Position numbers and translations under genes: made by a program
Shown here: one piece after another, positions 1 to 8,781 of the stretch
How positions within the stretch are numbered: position 1 is the first letter of the stretch
Layout: each line of letters opens with the position of its first letter
Assembly (NCBI GenBank): GCA_036557785.1
Contig: DATBGZ010000037.1
Coordinates: 69,606 to 133,605 of the forward strand
Origin: DATBGZ01 sp036557785
GTDB taxonomy: Bacteria; Actinomycetota; Actinomycetes; Mycobacteriales; Micromonosporaceae
Length of the DNA stretch: 64,000 nt
Direction of reading: 5' to 3'
Notes under the pieces: model-generated
Told to the model about the DNA's origin: nothing
The model's input: only the letters and a program-made list of their open reading frames with translations
The model's database searches: none

Positions 1-956
1 CGTAGCCCGGCGAGGTCACGCTGCGGCGCGGGTCCCGACGCGATCACGGTCGACATCGGCGTGCCGTCGACCCACTCGGTCACGAGCACCTGAGGAGTCG
101 CCGCGACGACTCGTGGCACCACGATCTCGTCGTCGTCGGTATAGGCCCTCACGAATGCTTTCTGTGCCGCCGCCTCGAGCTCATAGTCCAGTTCCTCGGT
201 GACCCGGGCCCGGATCTCAGCGAGCAGCGGCTTGATGTCCAGTCCGGGCTGGATCACCCGGAACAGCTGCGCCAGCCGGGAGAGCTGGCCCAGGTCGGCG
301 ATCAGGGCCGGGCCAGCTCCGGGGTACTGGATCTTCACCGCCACCGCGCGCCCGTCCCGCCACACGCCGCGGTGGACCTGCCCGATGCTCGCGGCGGCGG
401 CCGGGCTCTCCTCAAGCTCCCGGAACCGTTGCCGCCACCGTGGCCCGAGTTGCTCCGCGAGGACCTTGTGTACGGAAGCGGCGGGCAGTGGCGGGGCCGC
501 CTCCTGCAGCCGGGTGAGGGCGGCCCGGTACGGCCCCGCGACGTCCTCCGGCAGGGCCGCCTCGAAGACGGACAGCGCCTGGCCGAACTTCATGGCACCG
601 CCCTTGAGCTGACCGAGCACCCGGAACAGATGCTCGGCGGTGCGCTGCTGGACTTCGGCGGAAATGACCTCGCTCGCCATGCCGGTGACCCGCTTGCCGA
701 GCCCGACCGCCGCCCGTCCGGCGAAGCCGAGGGGAAGTGCCGCGAGCCGGGCCGTCCGGCCGACGGCGTTGCGGGGGATACCCGAGCCCGCCCGCTCAGG
801 AGGCCGTGGCGCGGTGGCTGCTGGCTCAGGAGGCCGTGACGCAGTGGTCGGTGGTTCAGGAGGGGTTGGTGGTTCGGGGGAGTGTGGCGCTGAGCCGTTT
901 GGGTGTCCCTGCCGTGGTTGCGAGCCCGCCGGCTCGGGCGCCCGTTGCTGCGTCAC
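1..956 (-). CDS. ABC1/AarF/UbiB-family atypical kinase, partial (C-terminal part beyond left edge)
   Basis: The reverse strand is open to the window edge. It reads like the N-terminal half of an ABC1 (UbiB/AarF) protein: LPLGFAGRAAVGLGKRVTG, then GQLKGGAMKFGQ (the KxGQ signature of the family), then a kinase-like core with AVKIQYPG and VLVTEWVDGTPM. ABC1 proteins are atypical kinases/ATPases linked to quinone or lipid metabolism; the substrate here is unknown. The start is unresolved. GTG at 956 gives a Pro-rich leader of roughly 45 residues with repeated PPE/PEP motifs before the conserved region, and neither a Shine-Dalgarno sequence nor a TANNNT box is evident. The gene follows the ThiF-like gene on the same strand after about 40 nt, so it is probably co-transcribed. 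Confidence 0.8.
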   Translation of the reverse strand, partial: MTQQRAPEPAGSQPRQGHPNGSAPHSPEPPTPPEPPTTASRPPEPAATAPRPPERAGSGIPRNAVGRTARLAALPLGFAGRAAVGLGKRVTGMASEVISAEVQQRTAEHLFRVLGQLKGGAMKFGQALSVFEAALPEDVAGPYRAALTRLQEAAPPLPAASVHKVLAEQLGPRWRQRFRELEESPAAAASIGQVHRGVWRDGRAVAVKIQYPGAGPALIADLGQLSRLAQLFRVIQPGLDIKPLLAEIRARVTEELDYELEAAAQKAFVRAYTDDDEIVVPRVVAATPQVLVTEWVDGTPMSTVIASGPAPQRDLAGL

Positions 957-996
957 GCGACCAATTGAAACACCCGGGTTGGCGCGCCGGGGCTCG

Positions 997-2052
997 CTAG
1001 GCAAGCCGTCGCCGCGCCCGGCGACGGCAACCGCATGAGGGGTGTTGACCCCACTGCCGCCGGGTGCTACGCCCCGGCTCGGCTATCTCGACCGTGGCGC
1101 CCAGTGTGGCGGGAAGGCCACCGTCGATGTGGGTCAGCACGTCGTGCGCGGCGAAGGCGGCCGCGGCGAGGGCGGTCGTCGCGGCGAGCGGCTCGGCGAC
1201 CTCGGGCGAGGTCTGCAGTTGCGCCGCGACGGCCTGCCAGTCGGGGTCCAGATCGGCGCGGTGCAGGTCCAAGCAGTTCAGGCACGGGGACTCGCCCGGC
1301 CGCACGAGCGGGCCGACGACCACGGTCCCGTCCCGCACGGACACGGCGAGGTGGGCCAGCCGCCGGGAGCCGTAGGAGAAGGCGGTGAGGTTGGCGGGGG
1401 CGCTGAACCCGACCAGAACCACGAAACTGGCGCTACCGCGCCGGACCTGCGTCACGTCCAGTTCCGGGGCGACCCGGCGCAGGGCGTCGGCGGCGGCGAC
1501 CCCGCGAGGCCGGTGGGCGTCGCCGGGCAGGAGGCCTGCCGGGGTGGCGTCGGAGAGCCGGGCGACGCCACTGCAGTCGGTATGCACGCCCGCGACGCCG
1601 GATGCGGCGAGAATCGAGGCGATCGGCACGGCCAGGCGACTGGCGCCCGTGACGAGCACCTGGGCCTGCAGGCGCCGACGCATGACCGCGTTCGGGCGCG
1701 GGTCACGCAGAGCAAGGGCACTGGTCTCGGTCGCGAGCCGGCGCCGGGTCGCCTCGGTGGCGCGGGCGATCTGCAGCGCGTGGACATCCACGACGTAGCC
1801 GGCCGACGTGAGCGCCGCGAGCAGGGCTGAGGCCTCGCCAGGCGGGATCCCGGCGTGGCGGGCGGCCCGCACCAACGCGCGCTCGGTGTGGGTGCCGTCG
1901 AGCAGATCCAGCAGCCGGGCCTGGAGCGGGTCGGCAAGCTCGAGGACCACGGCGCGACCGGGATCCGTGCCGACCTGCAGCCTCCGGTGATCGCGCCAGA
2001 GGCGCCGGACCGTGGGGAGCAGAATCGGACGGCGGACGGGCTGACGAGCCAT
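997..2052 (-). CDS. ThiF/E1-like adenylyltransferase-fold protein (TOMM-cyclodehydratase-like)
   Basis: This 351-residue protein has a winged-helix-like N-terminus (residues about 1-95) and a Rossmann-like region starting near VLVTGASRLAVPIASILAASG. Its C-terminus has paired cysteines, PCLNCLDLHR near residue 250 and HPSCGC near 340, which fit a structural zinc site. This matches ThiF-like proteins often annotated as leader-peptide-binding/TOMM proteins. No RiPP precursor, YcaO or dehydrogenase gene is next to it, so a peptide-modifying role is not supported. The start is ATG 2052 with GGAGG 7 nt upstream. The context (ABC1 kinase below, DUF5679 above) is a conserved actinobacterial housekeeping arrangement. 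Function unknown. Confidence 0.75.
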   Translation of the reverse strand: MARQPVRRPILLPTVRRLWRDHRRLQVGTDPGRAVVLELADPLQARLLDLLDGTHTERALVRAARHAGIPPGEASALLAALTSAGYVVDVHALQIARATEATRRRLATETSALALRDPRPNAVMRRRLQAQVLVTGASRLAVPIASILAASGVAGVHTDCSGVARLSDATPAGLLPGDAHRPRGVAAADALRRVAPELDVTQVRRGSASFVVLVGFSAPANLTAFSYGSRRLAHLAVSVRDGTVVVGPLVRPGESPCLNCLDLHRADLDPDWQAVAAQLQTSPEVAEPLAATTALAAAAFAAHDVLTHIDGGLPATLGATVEIAEPGRSTRRQWGQHPSCGCRRRARRRLA

Positions 2053-2123
2053 CGCTCAGCCTCCGCCCACGCTCAACCCACCCATGGGCGCCCATGATGT
2101 CACCCGATTGGGCCTATCGCCGG

Positions 2124-2185
2124 CTATCCACAGCCCGGCGAATGACGGGGAGGTTTGTCCACAACGACACGCCGCCCTGTCCACA
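2124..2185 (+). promoter_or_regulatory. Cluster of three DnaA-box-like 9-mers
   Basis: Three same-orientation sites lie in the 205 bp gap between the DUF5679 and ThiF-like genes: CTATCCACA (2124-2132), TTGTCCACA (2155-2163) and CTGTCCACA (2177-2185). TTGTCCACA is the consensus actinobacterial DnaA box. The start-to-start spacings are 31 and 22 bp. No dnaA or dnaN gene is nearby, so this is not the usual oriC context. Confidence 0.5.
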
Positions 2186-2257
2186 GAGGACCGACACAGC
2201 GGGCATCTGCCGGCGTGCGGTGTGGGCAGGGCGGCCCGCCGTCTGTGGCGGCCGGCG

Positions 2258-2434
2258 TCAGGTGGTGGTGGTGGCCTTGCCGAGGATGCGGTTCATCGTC
2301 GTCCCGCAGACCGGGCACTTGCCCTTGGCGACGTTCATGCCGGTCTTGCTGACCTCGACTGTGCCCTCGAAGTCTCGCTTCGCCTTGCACTTGACGCAGT
2401 AGCCGTTGTACGTGGTCTTGGCCTTTGTGGCCAC
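2258..2434 (-). CDS. Small zinc-ribbon protein, DUF5679 type
   Basis: This 58-codon gene starts at GTG 2434 behind a very strong GGAGGAGGT ribosome-binding site and ends at TGA 2258. The product reads VATKAKTTYNGYCVKCKAKR, then a Lys-rich middle, then CPVCGTTMNRILGK and a Thr4 tail. Two CxxC pairs (CVKC at 13-16 and CPVC at 40-43) form a zinc ribbon. The protein is basic and close to the usual length of DUF5679 proteins, which are conserved in actinobacteria and of unknown function. It sits immediately upstream of the ThiF-like gene on the same strand, separated by the DnaA-box cluster. Confidence 0.85.
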   Translation of the reverse strand: MATKAKTTYNGYCVKCKAKRDFEGTVEVSKTGMNVAKGKCPVCGTTMNRILGKATTTT

Positions 2435-2484
2435 GGTGACCTCCTCCGTGGATCTTCTACCTTCAGGCGAGTGTGCCGGTTCGA

Positions 2485-2498
2485 AGGGTAATTACCCT
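2485..2498. promoter_or_regulatory. Perfect 14-bp AT-centred palindrome AGGGTAATTACCCT
   Basis: AGGGTAATTACCCT is self-complementary and lies 51 nt before the DUF5679 start, in the divergent gap towards the YgjP-like peptidase. Its AT core is conspicuous in this GC-rich sequence. It looks like an operator for a dimeric regulator; the regulator is unknown. A direct repeat (AAACCACCAT / AAACCACCAC at 2551-2570) lies in the same gap. Confidence 0.45.
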
Positions 2499-2686
2499 CC
2501 TGACACGCCGGCAGTCACGCGGGACGTGGGCCAGAAACAATTTTCTTCGTAAACCACCATAAACCACCACACACACGGAGCGCCCAGCGGGCTGGGTCCT
2601 TGGGAAGTTGCCGGGCGGCCGCTAATTTCCCGTGCGTGGGTGTCTTCCCCCTGGTTCCGAACAACCGCAACGGTCTTACCGCGAGC

Positions 2687-3208
2687 GTGCGCAAGCCGGC
2701 CGTCGAGGTCCGGCGCAGTTCCCGCCGCCGGCGTACGGTCTCGGCCTACCGCGACGGCGAGCGGGTTGTGGTGTTGATCCCAGCCCAGTTCAGCGGTGCC
2801 GAGGAGCGCGAGTGGGTGGACCGCATGGTGGCCCGGCTCACCGCCCGGGAACGCCGCGAGCACACCGACGACACCCTGCACGAGCGGGCCGTACGGCTCG
2901 CGGAGCGCTACCTCGGTGAGCACCCCCAGGCCGCGCGCCCGTCGAGCGTGAAGTGGGTCCGCAACCAGAACGGCCGGTGGGGTTCGTGCACCCCGGCGGA
3001 TGGCAGCATCCGGATCTCCGAGCGGATCCAGACGTTGCCTGACTGGGTCGTGGACTACGTGATCCTGCACGAGCTCGCCCATCTGATCGTGGCGAACCAC
3101 AACGCGCAGTTCTGGACGCTCGTGGCGCGCTATCCGAGGGCGGAGCGGGCCCGGGGCTATCTGGAGGGCATCTCGGCAGCGAACGGTCTCGCGATCTCCG
3201 ACGAGTAG
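2687..3208 (+). CDS. YgjP-like (DUF45) zinc metallopeptidase
   Basis: The protein has about 173 residues. It contains VRNQNGRWGSCT followed by VVDYVILHELAHL and NHNAQFW, the layout of YgjP/DUF45 metallopeptidases. HELAH supplies the zinc ligands and catalytic Glu, with a third His in NHNAQFW. GTG 2687 was chosen because similarity to the family begins at VRKPAVEVRRSSRRRR; in-frame starts as far up as ATG 2600 are open, and no candidate has a clear Shine-Dalgarno sequence. The protein is cytoplasmic by lack of a signal peptide. It is convergent with the DUF2342 gene, with only 4 nt between the stops. Confidence 0.8.
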   Translation: MRKPAVEVRRSSRRRRTVSAYRDGERVVVLIPAQFSGAEEREWVDRMVARLTARERREHTDDTLHERAVRLAERYLGEHPQAARPSSVKWVRNQNGRWGSCTPADGSIRISERIQTLPDWVVDYVILHELAHLIVANHNAQFWTLVARYPRAERARGYLEGISAANGLAISDE

Positions 3209-3212
3209 CGGC

Positions 3213-4424
3213 CTACGCCTCGGGCGGGAAGTCCGGGAACGTGTCCTCGGTCGGACGCGCGAAGGACTCCGGGTCGGCGAAGTCGTCGTCGGTGGGCAGC
3301 AGGTCCGGGTGACCCCAGAGCGCGTCGCGGCCGGCGACCCCGCGATGACGCTCCAGCGCCTCCCACAGCGCCGTGGCCTCGCGCAGGCGTCGGGGGCGCA
3401 TCTCCAGCCCCACGAGCGCGGAGAAGGTCTGCTCGGCCGGCCCGCCCTCGGCCCTGCGCCGGCGGAACGCCTCGGCCAGCCGGAGCGTGTCGGGCAGCCG
3501 GTCGCCGGCGGCCCGCGCCACGACCTGGCTCACCCACCCCTCGACCAGGGCCAGGATCGTCTCGAGCCGGGCCAGCGCCGCCTTCTGCTGGGGCGAGTCG
3601 TCGGGGGTGAAGATGCCTTCGAACGCGATCTCGCGCATCGACTCGGGATCGGTGGGGTCGACGCGACTCATCGCCTCCTCGACGGCCTCCCGGTCGACGC
3701 TGATGCCCCTGGCGTACGCCTCGACCGCGCCCAGGACGTGACCGCGCAGCCACGCGACGTGGCCGAAGAGCCGCTGGTGCGCCGCCTCACGCAGCGCCAC
3801 GTAGAGGCGCAGTTGGTCCTCGGCGATCTCCAGCCCCTCGCCGTACGCCGCGATGTTCGTGGGGATGAGCGCGGCCGTGCCGGCCGGACCGAGCGGCAGG
3901 CCGATGTCGCCCGCGGAGAGCACCTCGGCGGCGAGCGAGCCGAGGGCGCTGCCGAGCTGGCCGCCGAACATCGCGCCGCCGACCGAGGTCAGCATGTTCG
4001 CCATCGGACCGAGTTGGGCACGCAGTTGCTCGGGGACGAGCTCGCTCACCGCGGCCGTCATCTGGGCGGCGACCGGGTCACAGAGCTTGCGCCACACGTC
4101 CAGGGTGTTGGTCAGCCAGTCGGCCCGCCGCCACGCCACAACGGTGTGGATGCCCGACGGCAGGGACGAGCAGTCCTCCAGCCACAGGTCGGCCAGGCGC
4201 AGGGCCTCTTCGACCGCCGCGCGCTGCGGCGTGGCGACCGCGGGGTCGGTGCTCAGTTGCGACTGCGCCACCTGACGGGCGAGATCCCAGTTGACCGGAC
4301 CTCCGCCGGGGTTGACGAGCATCTGCTGCAACTGGGACAGGAACGCCTGCAGTTGCGCCGGGTCGTTCGGGTCGGGGCCGCCCGGACCACCGGGAAGCGC
4401 GAATCCGAACGGGGGAGTGCTCAT
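3213..4424 (-). CDS. DUF2342-type zincin-like protein
   Basis: This 403-residue protein has a Gly/Pro-rich N-terminus and the features of the actinobacterial DUF2342/zincin-like hydrolase family: VNWDLARQVAQ, a Gly-rich segment GGAMFGGQLGSALG, then LREAAHQRLFGHVAWLRGHV. The expected metal motif HExxH appears here as REAAH, so the first ligand His is replaced by Arg. Peptidase activity is therefore uncertain. The start is ATG 4424, with a TACCGT box 8 nt upstream and no Shine-Dalgarno sequence, so a leaderless transcript is possible. It is divergent from the YlbL gene, a conserved neighbourhood. Confidence 0.75.
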   Translation of the reverse strand: MSTPPFGFALPGGPGGPDPNDPAQLQAFLSQLQQMLVNPGGGPVNWDLARQVAQSQLSTDPAVATPQRAAVEEALRLADLWLEDCSSLPSGIHTVVAWRRADWLTNTLDVWRKLCDPVAAQMTAAVSELVPEQLRAQLGPMANMLTSVGGAMFGGQLGSALGSLAAEVLSAGDIGLPLGPAGTAALIPTNIAAYGEGLEIAEDQLRLYVALREAAHQRLFGHVAWLRGHVLGAVEAYARGISVDREAVEEAMSRVDPTDPESMREIAFEGIFTPDDSPQQKAALARLETILALVEGWVSQVVARAAGDRLPDTLRLAEAFRRRRAEGGPAEQTFSALVGLEMRPRRLREATALWEALERHRGVAGRDALWGHPDLLPTDDDFADPESFARPTEDTFPDFPPEA

Positions 4425-4537
4425 ATCCAGAAACGGTACCGCCCGATGCTGAGCCCGCGCTGTCGGTGCGGCTGGTAGCGATACGCTCGCGACACGTGCC
4501 TACGGTGGGCGCCGTGGTCGAGACGGACGGGACGGGC

Positions 4538-5575
4538 ATGAAGCAGCGAGGGTTCACGGTGTTGGTGGGCGCCATCGTGGTGCTCCTGCTCAGTGCCCTG
4601 GTGGCGCAGGCCCCGGTCCCCTACGTCTCGCTCGAGCCCGGCCCAACCTTCGACACGCTCGGGGTCGACGACCAGGACAAGCAGATCATCGTCATCGATG
4701 GCACGCCCACCAGCGACTCGGCCGGGCAGTTGCGGTTCCTCACCGTCGGCGTCGTGCCTCGGCTCACCCTCCTGGAAGCGGTCGAGGGCTGGCTCAACGG
4801 TGACGACGCCGTGGTGCCGCGCGAGCTCATCTACCCGCCGGACCAGAGCCAGGAGCAGGTCGAGCAGCAGAACGCCGAGGACTTCGCGAACTCGCTCTCG
4901 TCGGCCCAGGTCGCGGCGCTCAGGCATCTGGGGTACCCGCCGGTGATCGCGATCAAGGAGGTCAGCTCCGACTCTCCGAACGCGCCGCTGCTCAAGGCCG
5001 GCGATGTGTTCCGGTCCGTGGACGACAAGCCGATCGTGACGGAACAGGACCTGCTCGACGCGATCCGCGGCAAGCCCGCCGGCAGCACGCTGACTCTCGC
5101 GATCACCCGCGACGGGTCACCGATGACCGTGCAGGTCACGACCGTGGCCGGCGACGACGGGGTGCCGCGGGTGGGGTTCGTTCCCGAGGAGCACTCGTCC
5201 GCGCCCTTCACGATCACGATTCCGATCGAGGGAATCGGCGGACCGTCGGCGGGCCTGATGATGGCTCTCGGCATCATCGACAAGCTTGAGCCGGCCGACC
5301 TGACCGGGGGCCGCATCATCGCGGGCACCGGCACGATCGACGACAGCGGCGCGGTCGGCCCGATCGGCGGAGTACCCCAGAAGATCCTCGGGGCGAAGGC
5401 GGCGGGCGCGACGGTCTTCCTCACGCCGAAGGACAACTGTGCCGAGGCGGTGGCCAACTCACGCCCGGGCCTGCTGCTGGTCCAGGTGGACTCCTTGGAC
5501 ACCGCGCTGGCGGCCCTGGACACGTTGCGCAAGGGCAACACGCCCACCTTGTGCCCCGGGGCCCCCACCTCCTGA
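4538..5575 (+). CDS. YlbL-type membrane-anchored PDZ/Lon-like serine protease
   Basis: One N-terminal membrane anchor (FTVLVGAIVVLLLSALVAQA) is followed by VPYVSLEPGPTFDTLG, a PDZ domain (around PLLKAGDVFRSVDDKPI) and a Lon-type S16 domain. The S16 domain has the catalytic Ser in GGPSAG and the catalytic Lys in VPQKILGAKAAG. Family members are extracytoplasmic proteases. ATG 4538 fits the family start (MKQRGFTV). GTG 4496, in frame and 8 nt after a TACGCT box, is the main alternative and would add 14 residues. The UPF0182 gene follows on the same strand, as in many actinobacteria. Confidence 0.85.
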   Translation: MKQRGFTVLVGAIVVLLLSALVAQAPVPYVSLEPGPTFDTLGVDDQDKQIIVIDGTPTSDSAGQLRFLTVGVVPRLTLLEAVEGWLNGDDAVVPRELIYPPDQSQEQVEQQNAEDFANSLSSAQVAALRHLGYPPVIAIKEVSSDSPNAPLLKAGDVFRSVDDKPIVTEQDLLDAIRGKPAGSTLTLAITRDGSPMTVQVTTVAGDDGVPRVGFVPEEHSSAPFTITIPIEGIGGPSAGLMMALGIIDKLEPADLTGGRIIAGTGTIDDSGAVGPIGGVPQKILGAKAAGATVFLTPKDNCAEAVANSRPGLLLVQVDSLDTALAALDTLRKGNTPTLCPGAPTS

Positions 5576-5650
5576 GGATTCGCTCCGACAAGCTGCGCGA
5601 ATGCGGAGCGACCGGGGCGACCGGGTGGGAAACTCTCAGGTTCGTACGAC

Positions 5651-5656
5651 TAGTGT
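5651..5656 (+). promoter_or_regulatory. Candidate leaderless -10 (TAGTGT) of the UPF0182 gene
   Basis: TAGTGT ends 6 nt before GTG 5663, and there is no Shine-Dalgarno sequence in between. The same spacing recurs in other genes of the window. Confidence 0.4.
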
Positions 5657-5662
5657 GTCCGC

Positions 5663-8602
5663 GTGGTCATGCGAGGCTCACTGCCCAGGATCAGTCGCCG
5701 CGGGAAGGTCACGCTGGCGGTCGTCGGCGGGATCATCCTGCTGCTGATCTTCCTGAACCAGATCGTCGGCCTGTGGACCGACTGGTGGTGGTACCAGGAA
5801 GTCGGCTATACCAACGTCTTCGGCGGCATGGTGCGGACGAAGATCTGGCTCTTCCTGCTCTTCGGCCTGTTCCTCGGCGGCTTCCTCGCCGGCAACCTCT
5901 ACCTCGCGTTCCGGCTGCGCCCGTTCACCCGCGGTGGGTCGCCCGAGCAGCAGGCGCTGGAGCGGTACCGGCTGTTCTTCGCTCCTCGGATGGGGCTCTG
6001 GATCGGGGTGCTCGGCGGCCTGGTCGGGTTCTTCGGCGGGCTCTCCGGCCAGTCGCACTGGCAGCAGTGGATGTTGTTCCGCAACCGCGTGGACTTCGGC
6101 ATCGCCGACCCCCAGTTCGGTACGGACATCGGCTTCTACGTCTTCGACCTGCCGTTCTGGCGCTATCTCATCGACGTCGGGTTCACCGCCACGGCGCTGG
6201 CGATCATCGGATCGGTCGCCGTGCACTACCTGTTCGGCGGCGTACGACTGCAGGGTGCCGGCGACCGCATGACGGTTGGATCGAGGGCTCACCTCACCTC
6301 GCTCGTGGCGCTGTTCGTGCTGCTCAAGGCCACGGCGTACTTCCTGGACCGGCGCTCGATGCTGGTCGGGTACAACTCCGGCACGGGCACCTGGGGTGCC
6401 GGATACACCGACATCAACGCGATCCTGCCGGCCAAGGAGGTGCTCGCCTACATATCGATCCTTGTCGCGATCGCGATCCTCGTCTTCTCCAACGCGCGCA
6501 TGCGCAACCTGGTCTGGGCCGGTGCCGCGCTGGCGCTGCTGGGCATCTCCGCGGTCGCGATCGGCGGCGCCTACCCGCTCTTCGTCCAGCAGGTCACGGT
6601 GAAGCCGAACACGCCCACCAAGGAGGCGCCGTACATCCTGCGCAGCATCGACGCCACGCGACAGGCCTTCGGCATCGCCGACGTGAAGACCGAGCAGTTC
6701 ACCACCGCCAACGAGACACCCCCGGCCGCGCTGAACACGGACACCACGGTCGTGCCCACCATCCGTCTGCTCGACCCGGCACTGGTGCGCGAGACGTACA
6801 CGCAGTACCAGCAGATCCGGTCCTTCTACGACTTCCCCGAGAAGCTCGATATCGATCGTTACACGATCAACGGGCGGCTGCAGGACTTCGTGGTGGCGGC
6901 GCGTGAGCTCAACCCGTCGCTGCTGGACTCGTCGACGAACTGGCAGAACCGGCACACCGTCTATACGCATGGGTATGGATTCGTGGCCGCTCCCGCCAAC
7001 ACCATCTGCGATGGCGCGCCGTACTTCGTGTCGGGCCTGCTCCCCAACGCCGACAACACCGCGCCGACCAACAAATGCCAGGCGTCCACGGACACGATCT
7101 CGGTGACCCAGCCCCGCATCTACTACGGCGAGCTGTCCAGCCCGAGTGACTACGTCATCGTCGGCAAGGCCCCGGGCGGCACCGATGCCGAGTACGACCG
7201 GCCGGAGGGCGGCGGCCAGGCGAACAACTCGTATGACGGTACGGGCGGCGTCCCGGTGTCGTCGATGTTCCGCCGGCTGATGTACGGTCTGCGCTTCTGG
7301 GAGCCCAACTTCCTGCTCTACAGCGGTTTCAACGAGAACTCGAAGATCCTCTATATCCGCGACCCGGTGGACCGGGTCAAGCGGGTCGCCCCGTTCCTGA
7401 CGCTGGACAGCGATCCGTACCCCGCGGTGATCGATGGTCGGGTGGTGTGGATCCTCGATGGCTACACGACCTCGTCGAGCTATCCGTACTCCCAGGAGGT
7501 GGACCTGCAACAGGCCACGTCGGACGCCCAGACCGACCTCGGCACCACGACGCAGGCCCGGCGCAACGTCAACTACATGCGCAACTCGGTCAAGGCCACG
7601 GTGGATGCCTACGACGGCACGGTCACGCTCTACGCCTTCGACGAGACCGATCCGGTGCTCAAGGCGTGGAACCAGGCCTTCGGCGGCACGCTCATCCAGC
7701 CACGCAGCTCGATCCCGCCGGAGCTGGCAGCACACTTCCGCTACCCCGAGGACCTGTTCAAGGTCCAGCGCGACCTGCTGTCGAAGTTCCACGTCAGCAA
7801 CCCGCAGGAGTTCAACAACGGCGCGGACTTCTGGGCCGTGCCCGACGACCCCGCGTCGACCGCCTCGACCGGCACGCCGGGTGGCAAGCAACCGCCGTAC
7901 TACCTGCTGACCCAGTTCCCCGGCGTGACCCAGTCCCGGTTCCAGCTGACCGCGGCGCTGACCCCCAACGACCGGCAGAACCTGTCCGCTCTGGTCACCG
8001 GTGTCGTCAACGCGGACGGACTCTCCCTCGAGATGGTCGAGATGCCGCGGACCCAGGTGATCCAAGGGCCGGGCCAGGCGCAGCAGCTCATGGTCAACGA
8101 CAAGGAAGCCCGAAGTCAGATCACGCTGCTCTCCGGTCAGGGTGAGAACGCGGCCGATGTGCTCTACGGCAACCTGCTCTCCCTGCCGTACGGCGGCGGG
8201 CTGCTCTACGTGCAACCGGTCTACATCAAGAGCAAGGGTGACAAGACCTTCCCGCAGATGAAACTGGTGCTCGTGAGCTACGGATCGTCCAATGTGGCCT
8301 TCGGGGACAGTCTCAGTGAGGCGATCAAGGCGCTGGTCGCCAAGGGCCAGGGCCAGGACACGGGTGGCTCGACGAACCCGCCGCCTGGCGAGACCGGCTC
8401 CGGCCAACTGAGCCCCGAGGTTCAGGCTGCCCTGGACGCCATCGATGCCGCCCTCACCCGCCTGCAACAGGCTCAGGCCGGCAACTTCGCCGACTACGGC
8501 GCGGCGCTGCAGGCGCTGCAGGATGCCATCGACCAGTACCGACAAGCGGAGGCCGCGGCGAACAACCCGCCCCAGCCCAGCACGCCGCCGCCCGGGTCCT
8601 AG
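5663..8602 (+). CDS. UPF0182 family multi-pass membrane protein
   Basis: This 979-residue protein matches the large actinobacterial UPF0182 family. About seven hydrophobic helices lie in the first 320 residues (starting LAVVGGIILLLIFLNQIVGL, with the WTDWWWYQEVGY segment typical of the family). A long extracytoplasmic domain follows, and the C-terminus is low-complexity and rich in Gln, Ala and Pro. No enzymatic motif is visible and the family function is unknown. GTG 5663 was taken because a TAGTGT box ends 6 nt upstream; ATG 5669 is an alternative. It lies 87 nt downstream of the YlbL protease gene on the same strand. Confidence 0.9.
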   Translation: MVMRGSLPRISRRGKVTLAVVGGIILLLIFLNQIVGLWTDWWWYQEVGYTNVFGGMVRTKIWLFLLFGLFLGGFLAGNLYLAFRLRPFTRGGSPEQQALERYRLFFAPRMGLWIGVLGGLVGFFGGLSGQSHWQQWMLFRNRVDFGIADPQFGTDIGFYVFDLPFWRYLIDVGFTATALAIIGSVAVHYLFGGVRLQGAGDRMTVGSRAHLTSLVALFVLLKATAYFLDRRSMLVGYNSGTGTWGAGYTDINAILPAKEVLAYISILVAIAILVFSNARMRNLVWAGAALALLGISAVAIGGAYPLFVQQVTVKPNTPTKEAPYILRSIDATRQAFGIADVKTEQFTTANETPPAALNTDTTVVPTIRLLDPALVRETYTQYQQIRSFYDFPEKLDIDRYTINGRLQDFVVAARELNPSLLDSSTNWQNRHTVYTHGYGFVAAPANTICDGAPYFVSGLLPNADNTAPTNKCQASTDTISVTQPRIYYGELSSPSDYVIVGKAPGGTDAEYDRPEGGGQANNSYDGTGGVPVSSMFRRLMYGLRFWEPNFLLYSGFNENSKILYIRDPVDRVKRVAPFLTLDSDPYPAVIDGRVVWILDGYTTSSSYPYSQEVDLQQATSDAQTDLGTTTQARRNVNYMRNSVKATVDAYDGTVTLYAFDETDPVLKAWNQAFGGTLIQPRSSIPPELAAHFRYPEDLFKVQRDLLSKFHVSNPQEFNNGADFWAVPDDPASTASTGTPGGKQPPYYLLTQFPGVTQSRFQLTAALTPNDRQNLSALVTGVVNADGLSLEMVEMPRTQVIQGPGQAQQLMVNDKEARSQITLLSGQGENAADVLYGNLLSLPYGGGLLYVQPVYIKSKGDKTFPQMKLVLVSYGSSNVAFGDSLSEAIKALVAKGQGQDTGGSTNPPPGETGSGQLSPEVQAALDAIDAALTRLQQAQAGNFADYGAALQALQDAIDQYRQAEAAANNPPQPSTPPPGS

Positions 8603-8622
8603 CCCTGGCGCCGCGCAGCGGT

Positions 8623-8654
8623 CCGTACGGCCCTGGTCACCAGCGGCCGTGCGG
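8623..8654 (+). terminator. Hairpin after the UPF0182 gene
   Basis: CCGTACGGCC (8623-8632) pairs with GGCCGTGCGG (8645-8654) with one mismatch around a 12-nt loop, 21 nt after the stop. There is no T-tract, as is usual in GC-rich actinobacteria. Confidence 0.45.
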
Positions 8655-8781
8655 GCGCGGCTGCCTATCACCCGTACGTCTGGGCGGTGCCGATTTGCCG
8701 GCCCTTCACCTGCGCCGGGGTGTCGGAGCGAAGTGATTTGCAGCCCGCCGACGCGATGGGCTAACGTTGTCGAGCCAACGA

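Noticed and set aside
997..2052. RiPP (TOMM) biosynthesis cluster suggested by the ThiF-like protein
   Set aside because: No precursor peptide, YcaO-type partner or dehydrogenase in the neighbourhood; the context is conserved housekeeping.
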